Below, in pieces: positions 10,440-24,275 of a stretch of DNA of 64,000 bases. Numbering within the stretch: position 1 is the first letter of the stretch; each line of letters starts with the position of its first letter. Made by a program: the position numbers and the translations under genes. The notes beneath the pieces are model-generated. The model saw only the letters and a list, made by a program, of their open reading frames with translations, did not search any database and had not been told where the DNA came from. Source of the stretch: Nematostella vectensis (taxonomy: Eukaryota; Cnidaria; Anthozoa; Actiniaria; Edwardsiidae); NCBI RefSeq assembly GCF_932526225.1, contig NC_064034.1, positions 11,792,887 through 11,856,886 of the forward strand, given 5' to 3'.

Positions 10440-12260
10440 TATCTGAACTCTCCTATGTGGCCCTGGTCTACCCATGAAGTCCAGATAAACCCGTTTTTTC
10501 CTATACTATGAAATTTTATGCAGAACATTGATATTAGGTTTTTGGCCCAGCCAGAACTTTTTATGGGGGTGATTTCTGGTTTGGGATTTTTAACGTATGT
10601 ATAGGGGTTGGAGTAAACTAAATTTTTCACTTAACACTTCAGTTAATCCGTCACTACCAGTTCTGTGTACTGTGTACGATCTGTGTACTGTGTACGATCT
10701 GGCAATAGGTTTTTTGTTTGTTGTTTTATTATCACAGCTGCTGAAAAATCACATCACAAGCGATGCTAAAAGCAAGACAATGTTTTTGCTTGTACTTGTT
10801 TAATGCTCGTCTTCTTTGACCACGAATTACGTGTCCTATTTTTCATTTAGCTGCACTTTATGGTTGCTTGTAAGACCCAGAGAATAGAACCTGTAAACGC
10901 CCTCTTGACTAAAGTCAATCTACTAAATTATGGATTCTTATACTAATGTAAACATTAAGCAAGTCCATCATACAACACAGTCAGCAAACATTGATGAATT
11001 AACAAAAACAAGAAGCTCGAGCTTCCGTTGCAATCCCTGACGAAAGGTTCTTTCTTAGCTTTATAAAACAACTCTTGATATTCTACCAATCTGTTTATAA
11101 GTATCGGATACTTGCGCGCCTTAGCTGCGAATCATATCCTTGTGTGTTCAGTCCGTCTTTTTCTTGGCCCAAAAGCATACGAAGTGAAGTCATCACTTGA
11201 TAGTATAAACTAGTGATTGGCACGCACCCATTCTCGGCAACATTCCCATTAAAACCCGTTCGTTCAGCAATCTTCTGGCACTTCTCGCTGCAAGCCAACT
11301 GAACTTGTCACAAAAATCCTCACCCGTCAACGACCAATATGACTGCTACATGGAACTTGAACGGGTTTCAAATGGTAAGAGCATCTCTTTTTTTTTTTTT
11401 GGAAAGGCGTTTCCTTAGTCTTGTTGTTGGCATGCAACATAGGTAAAAAAAAAAAACACTTTTTTATTTTGGGAAGCTTGCCTAGTTCTTCTCATCTTTC
11501 GGGTGCTTTTGCTTTGGTTACAAAAACGCCATTGATACAGCCCCAATGACGTTCTTTATCAATGCGATGCTTTCTCTGTAATTCGCAGATTGCTATTTTT
11601 CTTCACAGCAGTAGAGAATGTTTCACTTGTTTATAAATAAAGCTGCTTAGGGGTTGTAATAATCGTCTGTTACCACCTATTTTGAACAATATCATTTCTC
11701 CTTTAGTCGTTCGTGTTCCTAACTGGTGGTTTAATCGTCGATTTCGATCTCTTTAAATATTTATTTCCGAAATAGATTCGTCATCATTACGCGCAATTTG
11801 TTTCCCTACAGTACCTAGTAATTCTAAGGTCAAATGTAGACCAGAAAGAATAAAATATGACAGGGAAAAGTGCCTTCGATTTAAGTCTCACTTGATTTCT
11901 TTATTAAGTTTATGTTTTGTTTTTAATTTTGTTTTCGACAAATTTGTAATTAATCTCTCTTGGAATAACTGTACCCTGTTTTTATCTTATTTTAACTAAT
12001 CAAGATCGAAGAAAATAGCTCTGATTTCGAATGCTTTTGTTTTAGCTTTAGATATATAGCTGTTTTCAACGAGTTGCTACCTTAACTTATTGCTGAAGCT
12101 AAGAAGTTGTTTTCGACTTCATGGCATTGATAGCCATACCCTCAACCTTGGACGCGCCCACAAAAGAGACGCACACCCTAACTTGGTCTATACTTTTAGC
12201 GCGATTTTAAATTCGGGTAAATAGAATTTTACATTGCAGGAAATTTCCCTACGACAATAA
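10440..12260. other. No gene seen
   Basis: Contains a 19-bp direct repeat (CTGTGTACTGTGTACGATC, 10661-10700). The open stretch before a good donor at 11375 lacks an upstream start or a recognised family. Otherwise AT-rich single-copy-looking sequence. Confidence 0.4.
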
Positions 12261-15200
12261 AATGACAACCGTACTTCGGTCCCGTATGGCTTTCAGAGTG
12301 TTTTCAGTCCACTCTCGTATCTACACGAGTCTGTCAGACCTCCCGCTTGTACCACTCTCGTATCTACACGAGTCTGTCAGATCTCCCGCTTGTACCACTC
12401 TCGTATCTACACGAGTCTATCAGATCTCCCGCTTGTACCACTCTCGTATCTACACGAGTCTGTCAGATCTCCCGTTTGTACCACTCTCGTATTTACACGA
12501 GTCTGTCAGATCTCCCGCTTGTACCACTCTCGAATCTACACGAGTCTGTCAGATCTCCCGCTTGTACCACTCTCGTATCTACACGGGTCTATCAGATCTC
12601 CCGCTTGTACCCACTCTCGTATCTACACGAGTCTGTCAGATCTCCCGCTTGTACCACTCTCGTATCTACACGAGTCTGTCAGATCTCTCGCTTGTACCAC
12701 TCTCGTATCTACACGAGTCTGTCAGATCTCTCGCTTGTACCACTCTCGTATTTACACGAGTCTGTCAGATCTCCCGCTTGTACCACTCTCGAATCTACAC
12801 GAGTCTGTCAGATCTCCCGCTTGTACCACTCTCGTATCTACACGGGTCTATCAGATCTCCCGCTTGTACCCACTCTCGTATCTACACGAGTCTGTCAGAT
12901 CGCCCGCTTGTACCACTCTCGTATCTACACGAGTCTGTCAGATCTCCCGCTTGTACCACTCTCGTATCTACACGAGTCTGTCAGATCTCCCGTTTGTACC
13001 ACTCTCGTATCTACACGAGTCTGTCAGATCTCCCGTTTGTACCACTCTCGAATCTACACGAGTCTATCAGATCTCTCGCTTGTACCACTCTCGTATCTAC
13101 ACGAGTCTATCAGATCTCTCGCTTGTACCACTCTCGTATCTACACGAGTCTATCAGATCTCCCGCTTGTACCACTTTCGTATCTACACGAGTCTATCAGA
13201 TCTCCCGCTTGTACCCACTCTCGTATCTACACGAGTCTGTCAGATCTCCCGCTTGTACCCACTCTCGTATCTACACGAGTCTGTCAGATCTCCCGCTTGT
13301 ACCCACTCTCGTATCTACACGAGTCTATCAGATCTCCCGCTTGTACCACTCTCGTATCTACACGAGTCTATCAGATCTCCCGCTTGTACCACTCTCGTAT
13401 TTACACGAGTCTATCAGATCTCCCGCTTGTACCACTTTCGTATCTACACGAGTCTATCAGATCTCCCGCTTGTACCCACTCTCGTATCTACACGAGTCTG
13501 TCAGATCTCCCGCTTGTACCACTCTCGTATTTACACGAGTCTATCAGATCTCCCGCTTGTACCACTTTCGTATCTACACGAGTCTATCAGATCTCCCGCT
13601 TGTACCCACTCTCGTATCTACACGAGTCTGTCAGATCTCCCGCTTGTACCCACTCTCGTATCTACACGAGTCTGTCAGATCTCCCGCTTGTACCCACTCT
13701 CGTATCTACACGAGTCTATCAGATCTCCCGCTTGTACCACTCTCGTATCTACACGAGTCTATCAGATCTCCCGCTTGTACCACTCTCGTATCTACACGAG
13801 TCTGTCAGACCTCCCGCTTGTACCACTCTCGTATTTACACGAGTCTGTCAGATCTCCCGCTCGTACCACTCTCGTATCTACACGAGTCTGTCAGATCTCC
13901 CGCTTGTACCACTCTCGTATCTACACGAGTCTATCAGATCGCCCGCTTGTACCACTCTCGTATCTACACGAGTCTATCAGATCTCCCGTTTGTACCACTC
14001 TCGTATCTACACGAGTCTATCAGATCTCCCGCTTGTACCACTCTCGTATCTACACGAGTCTATCAGATCTCCCGTTTGTACCACTCTCGTATCTACACGA
14101 GTCTATCAGATCCCCCGCTTGTACCACTCTCGTATCTACACGAGTCTATCAGATCTCCCGTTTGTACCACTCTCGTATCTACACGAGTCTATCAGATCTC
14201 CCGCTTGTACCACTCTCGTATCTACACGAGTCTATCAGATCTCCCGTTTGTACCACTCTCGTATCTACACGGGTCTATCAGATCTCCCCTCCCGCTTGTA
14301 CCCACTCTCGTATCTACACGAGTCTGTCAGATCTCCCGCTTGTACCACTCTCGTATCTACACGAGTCTGTCAGATCGCCCGCTTGTACCACTCTCGTATC
14401 TACACGAGTCTGTCAGATCGCCCGCTTGTACCACTCTCGTATCTACACGAGTCTGTCAGATCTCCCGCTTGTACCACTCTCGTATCTACACGAGTCTGTC
14501 AGATCTCCCGTTTGTACCACTCTCGTATCTACACGAGTCTGTCAGATCTCCCGTTTGTACCACTCTCGAATCTACACGAGTCTATCAGATCTCTCGCTTG
14601 TACCACTCTCGTATCTACACGAGTCTATCAGATCTCTCGCTTGTACCACTCTCGTATCTACACGAGTCTATCAGATCTCCCGCTTGTACCACTTTCGTAT
14701 CTACACGAGTCTATCAGATCTCCCGCTTGTACCCACTCTCGTATCTACACGAGTCTGTCAGATCTCCCGCTTGTACCCACTCTCGTATCTACACGAGTCT
14801 GTCAGATCTCCCGCTTGTACCCACTCTCGTATCTACACGAGTCTATCAGATCTCCCGCTTGTACCACTCTCGTATCTACACGAGTCTATCAGATCTCCCG
14901 CTTGTACCACTCTCGTATTTACACGAGTCTATCAGATCTCCCGCTTGTACCACTTTCGTATCTACACGAGTCTATCAGATCTCCCGCTTGTACCCACTCT
15001 CGTATCTACACGAGTCTGTCAGATCTCCCGCTTGTACCACTCTCGTATTTACACGAGTCTATCAGATCTCCCGCTTGTACCACTTTCGTATCTACACGAG
15101 TCTATCAGATCTCCCGCTTGTACCCACTCTCGTATCTACACGAGTCTGTCAGATCTCCCGCTTGTACCCACTCTCGTATCTACACGAGTCTGTCAGATCT

Positions 15201-17624
15201 CCCGCTTGTACCCACTCTCGTATCTACACGAGTCTATCAGATCTCCCGCTTGTACCACTCTCGTATCTACACGAGTCTGTCAGATCTCCCGCTTGTACCA
15301 CTCTCGTATCTACACGAGTCTGTCAGACCTCCCGCTTGTACCACTCTCGTATTTACACGAGTCTGTCAGATCTCCCGCTCGTACCACTCTCGTATCTACA
15401 CGAGTCTGTCAGATCTCCCGCTTGTACCACTCTCGTATCTACACGAGTCTATCAGATCGCCCGCTTGTACCACTCTCGTATCTACACGAGACTATCAGAT
15501 CTCCCGTTTGTACCACTCTCGTATCTACACGAGTCTATCAGATCTCCCGCTTGTACCACTCTCGTATCTACACGAGTCTATCAGATCTCCCGTTTGTACC
15601 ACTCTCGTATCTACACGAGTCTATCAGATCCCCCGCTTGTACCACTCTCGTATCTACACGAGTCTATCAGATCTCCCGTTTGTACCACTCTCGTATCTAC
15701 ACGAGTCTATCAGATCTCCCGCTTGTACCACTCTCGTATCTACACGAGTCTATCAGATCTCCCGTTTGTACCACTCTCGTATCTACACGAGTCTGTCAGA
15801 TCTCCCGCTTGTACCACTCTCGTATCTACACGAGTCTATCAGATCTCTCGCTTGTACCACTCTCGTATCTACACGAGTCTGTCAGATCTCCCGCTTGTAC
15901 CACTCTCGTATCTACACGAGTCTATCAGATCTCCCGCTTGTACCACTCTCGTATCTACACGAGTCTGTCAGATCTCCCGTTTGTACGACTCTCGTATCTA
16001 CACGAGTCTATCAGATCTCTCGCTTGTACCACTCTCGTATCTACACGAGTCTGTCAGATCGCCCGCTTGTACCACTCTCGTATCTACACGAGTCTATCAG
16101 ATCTCCCGCTTGTACCACTCTCGTATCTACACGAGTCTATCAGATCTCCCGCTTGTACCACTCTCGTATCTACACGAGTCTATCAGATCTCTCGCTTGTA
16201 CCACTCTCGTATCTACACGAGTCTATCAGATCTCCCGTTTGTACCACTCTCGTATCTACACGAGTCTATCAAATCTCCCGTTTGTACCACTCTCGTATCT
16301 ACACGAGTATATCAGATCTCCCGCTTGTATCACTCTCGTATTTACACGAGTCTATCAGATCTCTCGCTTGTACCACTCTCGTATCTACACGAGTCTGTCA
16401 GATCTCCCGTTTGTACCACTCTCGTATCTACACGGGTCTGTCAGATCTCCCGCTTGTACCACTCTCGTAACTACACGAGTCTGTCAGATCTCCCGCTTGT
16501 ACCACTCTCGTATCTACACGAGTCTATCAGATCTCCCGCTTGTACCACTCTCGTATCTACACGAGTCTATCAGATCTCCCGCTTGTACCACTCTCGTATC
16601 TACACGAGTCTGTCAGATCTCCCGTTTGTACCACTCTCGTATCTACACGGGTCTGTCAGATCTCCCGCTTGTACCACTCTCATAACTACACGAGTCTGTC
16701 AGATCTCCCGCTTGTACCACTCTCGAATCTACACGAGTCTGTCAGATCTCCCGCTTGTACCACTCTCGTATCTACTTGAGTCCATCAGATCGCCCGCTTG
16801 TACCCCCCCCCCCCCCCCTCTCGTATCTACACGAGTCTGTCAGATCTCCCACTTGTACCCACTCTCGTATCTACACAAGTCTGTCAGACCTCCCGCTTGT
16901 ACCACTTTCGTATCTACACGAGTCTGTCAGATCTCTCGCTTGTACCACTCTCGTATCTACACGAGTCTATCAGATCTCCCGCTTGTACCACTCTCGTATG
17001 TAAACGAGTCTGTCAGATCTCCCGCTTGTACCACTCTCGTATCTACACGAGTCTGTCAGATCTCCCGCTCGTACCACTCTCGTATCTACACGAGTCTGTC
17101 AGATCTCCCGTTTGTACCACTCTCGTATCTACACGGGTCTGTCAGATCTCCCGCTTGTACCACTCTCGTAACTACACGAGTCTGTCAGATCTCCCGCTTG
17201 TACCACTCTCGAATCTACACGAGTCTGTCAGATCTCCCGCTTGTACCACTCTCGTATCTACTTGAGTCCATCAGATCGCCCGCTTGTACCCCCCCCCCCC
17301 CTTTTCGTATCTACACGAGTCTGTCAGATCTCCCACTTGTACCCACTCTCGTATCTACACAAGTCTGTCAGACCTCCCGCTTGTACCACTTTCGTATCTA
17401 CACGAGTCTGTCAGATCTCTCGCTTGTACCACTCTCGTATCTACACGAGTCTATCAGATCTCCCGCTTGTACCACTCTCGTATCTAAACGAGTCTGTCAG
17501 ATCTCCCGCTTGTACCACTCTCGTATCTAAACGAGTCTGTCAGATCTCCCGCTTGTACCACTCTCGTATCTACACGAGTCTGTCAGATCTCCCGCTTGTA
17601 CCCACTCTCGTATCTACACGAGTC

Positions 17625-17882
17625 TTTATCAAGAAAATTGAGCCAAAAATTGTCGTTTTTTGCCAAACGCGGTCACTTCCATATAAGGAAACTAATTTAT
17701 TCCTTTTTGGAAAAATCTGCATGACTCTTGTAATTTTTAAGTTGAGCGTACCCCAGGGGCTTCGTAAACTTAATGACTTGTAACCAGAAGAGAAAAACAG
17801 TTACTTTGACCATCTTTAGTGAGTTGAGAAGGTCCCTGAAAAGAAATTAAGTTTCCTCGGTAACAGACCCCCAAAACGATCC
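17625..17882. repeat. Unique spacer inside the satellite, copy A
   Basis: About 258 bp of non-satellite sequence beginning TTATCAAGAAAATTGAGCC and ending CCCCCAAAACGATCC interrupts the array. It is repeated apparently unchanged 2208 bp downstream. It has no convincing coding content. Confidence 0.85.
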
Positions 17883-19832
17883 CGCTTGTACCACTCTCGT
17901 ATCTACACGAGTCTGTCAGATCTCCCGCTTGTACCACTCTCGAATCTACACGAGTCTGCCGATCTCCCGCTTGTACCACTCTCGTATCTACACGAGTCTA
18001 TCAGATCTCCCGCTTGTACCACTCTCGTATCTACACGAGTCTGTCAGATCTCCCGCTTGTACCACTCTCGAATCTACACGAGTCTGTCAGATCTCCCGCT
18101 TGTACCACTCTCGTATCTACTTGAGTCCATCAGATCTCCCGCTTGTACCCAGGTTGTACCCCCTCGTATCTACATGAGTCTGTCAGATTTCCCGCTTGTA
18201 CCACTCTCGTATCTACACGAGTCTGTCAGATCTCCCGCTTGTACCACTCTCGTATCTACACGAGTCTATTAGATCTCTCGCTTGTACCACTCTCGTATCT
18301 ACACGAGTCTGTCAGATCTCCCGCTTGTACCACTCTCGTATTTACACGAGTCTGTCAGATCTCCCGCTTGTACCACTCTCGTATCTACACGAGTCTGTCA
18401 GATCGCCCGCTTGTATCACTTGTATCTGCACGAGTCTATCAGATCTCTTGCTTGTACCACTCTCGTATCTGCACGAGTCTTTCAGATCTCCCGCTTGTAC
18501 CACTCTCGTATCTACACGAGTCTGTCAGATCTCCCGCTTGTATCACTCTCGTATTTACACGAGTCTATCAGATCTCTCGCTTGTACCACTCTCGTATCTA
18601 CACGAGTCTGTCAGATCTCCCGTTTGTACCACTCTCGTATCTACACGGGTCTGTCAGATCTCCCGCTTGTACCACTCTCGTAACTACACGAGTCTGTCAG
18701 ATCTCCCGCTTGTACCACTCTCGTATCTACACGAGTCTATCAGATCTCCCGCTTGTACCACTCTCGTATCTACACGAGTCTATCAGATCTCCCGCTTGTA
18801 CCACTCTCGTATCTACACGAGTCTGTCAGATCTCCCGTTTGTACCACTCTCGTATCTACACGGGTCTGTCAGATCTCCCGCTTGTACCACTCTCGTAACT
18901 ACACGAGTCTGTCAGATCTCCCGCTTGTACCACTCTCGAATCTACACGAGTCTGTCAGATCTCCCGCTTGTACCACTCTCGTATCTACTTGAGTCCATCA
19001 GATCGCCCGCTTGTACCCCCCCCCCTCTCGTATCTACACGAGTCTGTCAGATCTCCCACTTGTACCCACTCTCGTATCTACACAAGTCTGTCAGACCTCC
19101 CGCTTGTACCACTTTCGTATCTACACGAGTCTGTCAGATCTCTCGCTTGTACCACTCTCGTATCTACACGAGTCTATCAGATCTCCCGCTTGTACCACTC
19201 TCGTATCTAAACGAGTCTGTCAGATCTCCCGCTTGTACCACTCTCGTATCTACACGAGTCTGTCAGATCTCCCGCTCGTACCACTCTCGTATCTACACGA
19301 GTCTGTCAGATCTCCCGTTTGTACCACTCTCGTATCTACACGGGTCTGTCAGATCTCCCGCTTGTACCACTCTCGTAACTACACGAGTCTGTCAGATCTC
19401 CCGCTTGTACCACTCTCGAATCTACACGAGTCTGTCAGATCTCCCGCTTGTACCACTCTCGTATCTACTTGAGTCCATCAGATCGCCCGCTTGTACCCCC
19501 CCCCCCCCCCTCTCGTATCCACACGAGTCTGTCAGATCTCCCACTTGTACCCACTCTCGTATCTACACAAGTCTGTCAGACCTCCCGCTTGTACCACTTT
19601 CGTATCTACACGAGTCTGTCAGATCTCTCGCTTGTACCACTCTCGTATCTACACGAGTCTATCAGATCTCCCGCTTGTACCACTCTCGTATCTAAACGAG
19701 TCTGTCAGATCTCCCGCTTGTACCACTCTCGTATCTAAACGAGTCTGTCAGATCTCCCGCTTGTACCACTCTCGTATCTACACGAGTCTGTCAGATCTCC
19801 CGCTTGTACCCACTCTCGTATCTACACGAGTC

Positions 19833-20090
19833 TTTATCAAGAAAATTGAGCCAAAAATTGTCGTTTTTTGCCAAACGCGGTCACTTCCATATAAGGAAAC
19901 TAATTTATTCCTTTTTGGAAAAATCTGCATGACTCTTGTAATTTTTAAGTTGAGCGTACCCCAGGGGCTTCGTAAACTTAATGACTTGTAACCAGAAGAG
20001 AAAAACAGTTACTTTGACCATCTTTAGTGAGTTGAGAAGGTCCCTGAAAAGAAATTAAGTTTCCTCGGTAACAGACCCCCAAAACGATCC
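19833..20090. repeat. Unique spacer inside the satellite, copy B
   Basis: Same sequence as 17625-17882, offset by 2208 bp. This marks a large segmental duplication within the array. Confidence 0.85.
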
Positions 20091-23000
20091 CGCTTGTACC
20101 ACTCTCGTATCTACACGAGTCTGTCAGATCTCCCGCTTGTACCACTCTCGAATCTACACGAGTCTGCCGATCTCCCGCTTGTACCACTCTCGTATCTACA
20201 CGAGTCTATCAGATCTCCCGCTTGTACCACTCTCGTATCTACACGAGTCTGTCAGATCTCCCGCTTGTACCACTCTCGAATCTACACGAGTCTGTCAGAT
20301 CTCCCGCTTGTACCACTCTCGTATCTACTTGAGTCCATCAGATCTCCCGCTTGTACCCAGGTTGTACCCCCTCGTATCTACATGAGTCTGTCAGATTTCC
20401 CGCTTGTACCACTCTCGTATCTACACGAGTCTGTCAGATCTCCCGCTTGTACCACTCTCGTATCTACACGAGTCTATTAGATCTCTCGCTTGTACCACTC
20501 TCGTATCTACACGAGTCTGTCAGATCTCCCGCTTGTACCACTCTCGTATTTACACGAGTCTGTCAGATCTCCCGCTTGTACCACTCTCGTATCTACACGA
20601 GTCTGTCAGATCGCCCGCTTGTATCACTTGTATCTGCACGAGTCTATCAGATCTCTTGCTTGTACCACTCTCGTATCTGCACGAGTCTTTCAGATCTCCC
20701 GCTTGTACCACTCTCGTATCTACACGAGTCTGTCAGATCTCCCGCTTGTACCACTCTCGAATCTACACGAGTCTGTCAGATCTCCCGCTTGTACCACTCT
20801 CGTATCTACACGAGTCTATCAGATCCCCCGCTTGTACCACTCTCGTATCTACACGAGTCTGTCAGATCTCCCGTTTGTACCACTCTCGTATCTACACGAG
20901 TCTGTCAGATCTCCCGCTTGTACCCACTCTCGTATCTACACGAGTCTTTTAGATCTCCCGCTTGTACCACTCTCGAATCTACACGAGTCTGTCAGATCAC
21001 CCGCTTGTACCACTCTCGTATCTACACGAGTCTATGAGATCTCCCGCTTGTACCACTCTCGTATCTACACGAGTCTGTCAGATCTCCCGCTTGTACCCAC
21101 TCTCGTATCTACACGAGTCTTTCAGATCTCCCGCTTGTACCACTCTCGTATCTACACGAGTCTGTCAGATCTCCCGCTTGTACCACTCTCGAATCTACAC
21201 GAGTCTATCAGATCTCCCGCTTGTACCACTCTCGTATCTACACGAGTCTGTCAGATCTCCCGCTTGTACCACTCTCGAATCTACACGAGTCTGTCAGATC
21301 TCCCGCTTGTACCACTCTCGTATCTACTTGAGTCCATCAGATCTCCCGCTTGTACCCAGGTTGTACCCCCTCGTATCTACATGAGTCTGTCAGATTTCCC
21401 GCTTGTACCACTCTCGTATCTACACGAGTCTGTCAGATCTCCCGCTTGTACCACTCTCGTATCTACACGAGTCTATTAGATCTCTCGCTTGTACCACTCT
21501 CGTATCTACACGAGTCTGTCAGATCTCCCGCTTGTACCACTCTCGTATTTACACGAGTCTGTCAGATCTCCCGCTTGTACCACTCTCGTATCTACACGAG
21601 TCTGTCAGATCGCCCGCTTGTATCACTTGTATCTGCACGAGTCTATCAGATCTCTTGCTTGTACCACTCTCGTATCTGCACGAGTCTTTCAGATCTCCCG
21701 CTTGTACCACTCTCGTATCTACACGAGTCTGTCAGATCTCCCGCTTGTACCACTCTCGAATCTACACGAGTCTGTCAGATCTCCCGCTTGTACCACTCTC
21801 GTATCTACACGAGTCTATCAGATCCCCCGCTTGTACCACTCTCGTATCTACACGAGTCTGTCAGATCTCCCGTTTGTACCACTCTCGTATCTACACGAGT
21901 CTGTCAGATCTCCCGCTTGTACCCACTTTCGTATCTACACGAGTCTTTTAGATCTCCCGCTTGTACCACTCTCGAATCTACACGAGTCTGTCAGATCACC
22001 CGCTTGTACCACTCTCGTATCTACACGAGTCTATGAGATCTCCCGCTTGTACCACTCTCGTATCTACACGAGTCTGTCAGATCTCCCGCTTGTACCCACT
22101 CTCGTATCTACACGAGTTTGTCAGATCTCCCGCTTGTACCACTCTCGAATCTACACGAGTCTGTCAGATCTCCCGCTTGTACCACTCTCGTATCTACTTG
22201 ATTCCATCAGATCGCCCGCTTGTACCCAGGTTGTACCCCCTCGTATCTACATGAGTCTGTCAGATCTCCCGCTTGTACCACTCTCGTATTTACACGAGTC
22301 TGTCAGATCTCCCGCTTGTACCACTCTCGTATCTACTTGAGTCTATCAGATCGCCCGCTTGTACCCCCCCCCCCCTCTCGTATTTACACGAGTCTGTCAG
22401 ATCTCCCGCTTGTACCCACTCTCGTATCTACACGAGTCTGTCAGATCTCCCGCTTGTACCACTCTCGTATCTACACGAGTTTATCAGATCTCTCGCTTGT
22501 ACCACTCTCGTACCTACACGAGTCTATCAGATCTCTCGCTTGTACCACTCTCGTATCTACACGAGTATATCAGATCTCTCGCTTGTACCACTCTCGTATC
22601 TACACGAGTCTATCAGATCTCTCGCTTGTACCACTCTCGTATCTACACGAGTCTATCAGATCGCCCGCTTGTACCACTCTCGTATCTACACGAGTCTATC
22701 AGATCTCTCGCTTGTACCACTCTCGTATCTACACGAGTCTATCAGATCGCCCGCTTGCACCACCCTCGTATCTACACGAGGCTTGTATCCACTCTCTTCT
22801 GTATCAGGCTACGATCACTCACCGACGATCGAAATAGTTAGGCTAAGTCAATTTAAGCTCGTAGGGACAATATATTGATAACGCTTTACAAAAGAAACTT
22901 ATCCAGTTTACCAATTTCAAGCACAAGCCAATAAGCAAAAAAACAACAACAAAACCGGTCATTTGATATCTAACAAGAGGTCCAAGCTGTTTTTTTTCCT

Positions 23001-24139
23001 CCTATATAGACTATCAAAAATTTTTAAATCAAATAACCTAATTTTGCTTAATTAACGAGGAAATAAAAGTTCGAGTTAAGAATATGGTCAAGATAAACAA
23101 AACAAAAAGTTCGATTTTCATCGGAAAGTTTGAGTTATCCAAACATTGAGTTACGCGAGTTCAAATAAGGGAAAACTAGATCAAAATCCTAGAAATGTCT
23201 ATCCAAGTTGAAGTTAACAAGGAGCACGAGTTAGCGGGGTTCTAATGTTGTACCACGTTTTGCCCTTCACCACGTGTTTCTAGCCCCACCTTTCCCATAA
23301 TCACGTGCCTCTTGTCGCGTGTTCCCAACACCCATCAGATCTCGTTTCGTGCTGAGGCCAAACCGCTACGTTGAATGTACCGCGGCGTTGAATGTAATTT
23401 AAGTGGAGGGTCAAGGAGGTTACGCCTCGAAGACATCATGAGCTCCGCAGACAGTGCTGAATAACGTATGCGCATGCGCGTGCTCTGGTGAAAACAAACA
23501 CCATCGCTGTGTTGAATCGTTCGAGTAAAGGTACGAAAGGCTGACTTCAGTCGCTGTTTTGAAAAACTGTACAGCATTAAAACCATACTGTACAAAAAGA
23601 TGACATATTTTTTTGGTAATTAGGGAGTCATAAAGAAAATTATAGCCTTATCTTTGCGCTAGTTTTCTAAGCATTCGCCAAAATGTGACGGTTCGCCGGT
23701 AAAAAGCCGCCATTTTAAAACAAAAAAGGCTGGTTTAACCGCGCGGTACTGGAACTAGTCTTGCGTTTTTCAGCACTGGCAGCTCCGCATTGTTGGCAGT
23801 GTTGCGTCTGTTAGGCTCAGAGACTCAACGAGACTGCGGTAACTTTGCACGTTTTTTTTTACTCGATGAGTCAGGCTAAAAAGCTATTACATGGCCTTGT
23901 ATGAATTGATAGACTTGCTCGTTACAGTCCATTCTCCTTTAACGGAAACTCTTGGCCGACAGCTTAATCATATCCCCTTTGACGCAATTCAAACTCGTAA
24001 GCAGATGCATGATGCTATCGCCATCACCGGAAACATGGCTATCAAGCGCGTCATTATTATTTATATTTTGCAAAATTTCGCTTAACTATAACGTGATAGT
24101 ATAATATTCAAACACTTATTTCGTAAAAGAAACATCGTC

Positions 24140-24275
24140 CCGAACCTCACTAACTGGAACTAGGTTTTGGATTCAGCTTGTGGAAACCTGCAGGACCTCG
24201 CTAACTCGAACTATGTTTTGGATTTAGCTTGCGGAAACCACTGCAGAACCTCGGTTACCCGGACTATTTTTTCGT
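24140..24275. repeat. Short direct repeat, ~55-bp unit
   Basis: CGAACCTCACTAACTGGAAC, CAGGACCTCGCTAACTCGAA and CAGAACCTCGGTTACCCGGA start three successive units. The first two continue TAGGTTTTGGATTCAGCTTG or a close variant. The starts resemble pogo/Tigger-type termini. Confidence 0.5.

Larger units (their letters stand above)
12307..22800. repeat. Giant 43-bp satellite array with higher-order structure
   Basis: About 230 copies of a 43-bp unit. It reads, in consecutive pieces, ACTCTCGTATCTACACGAG, TCTGTCAGATCTCCC and GCTTGTACC. Each unit holds a CTCG...CGAG inverted motif and a BglII-type AGATCT. Frequent 44-bp variants (TACCCACTC) and C-tract insertions (16803, 17289, 19015, 19497, 22365) occur. 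Since 43 = 3x14+1, all three plus frames are open for over 1,400 codons and encode the same cyclic peptide (SRIYTSLSDLPLVPLSYLHE type). I treat these frames as non-genic. Confidence 0.95.

Noticed and set aside
11210-11374. Exon with a signal-peptide-like stretch (LLALLAASQLNLSQ ... CYMELERVSNG) before donor GTAAGAGC
   Set aside because: There is no in-frame ATG, the upstream acceptor is undecided and no partner exon or family was recognised. It remains possible but unsupported.
12262-17530. Very long plus-strand frames (1402, 1727 and 1431 codons) as giant repeat proteins
   Set aside because: All three overlap in different frames and encode the same cyclic peptide because the 43-bp unit lacks stops. 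No start context, signal or flanking domain supports any of them.
12307-22800. CRISPR array
   Set aside because: Units are contiguous, with no unique spacers of constant length, and the setting is eukaryotic with introns.
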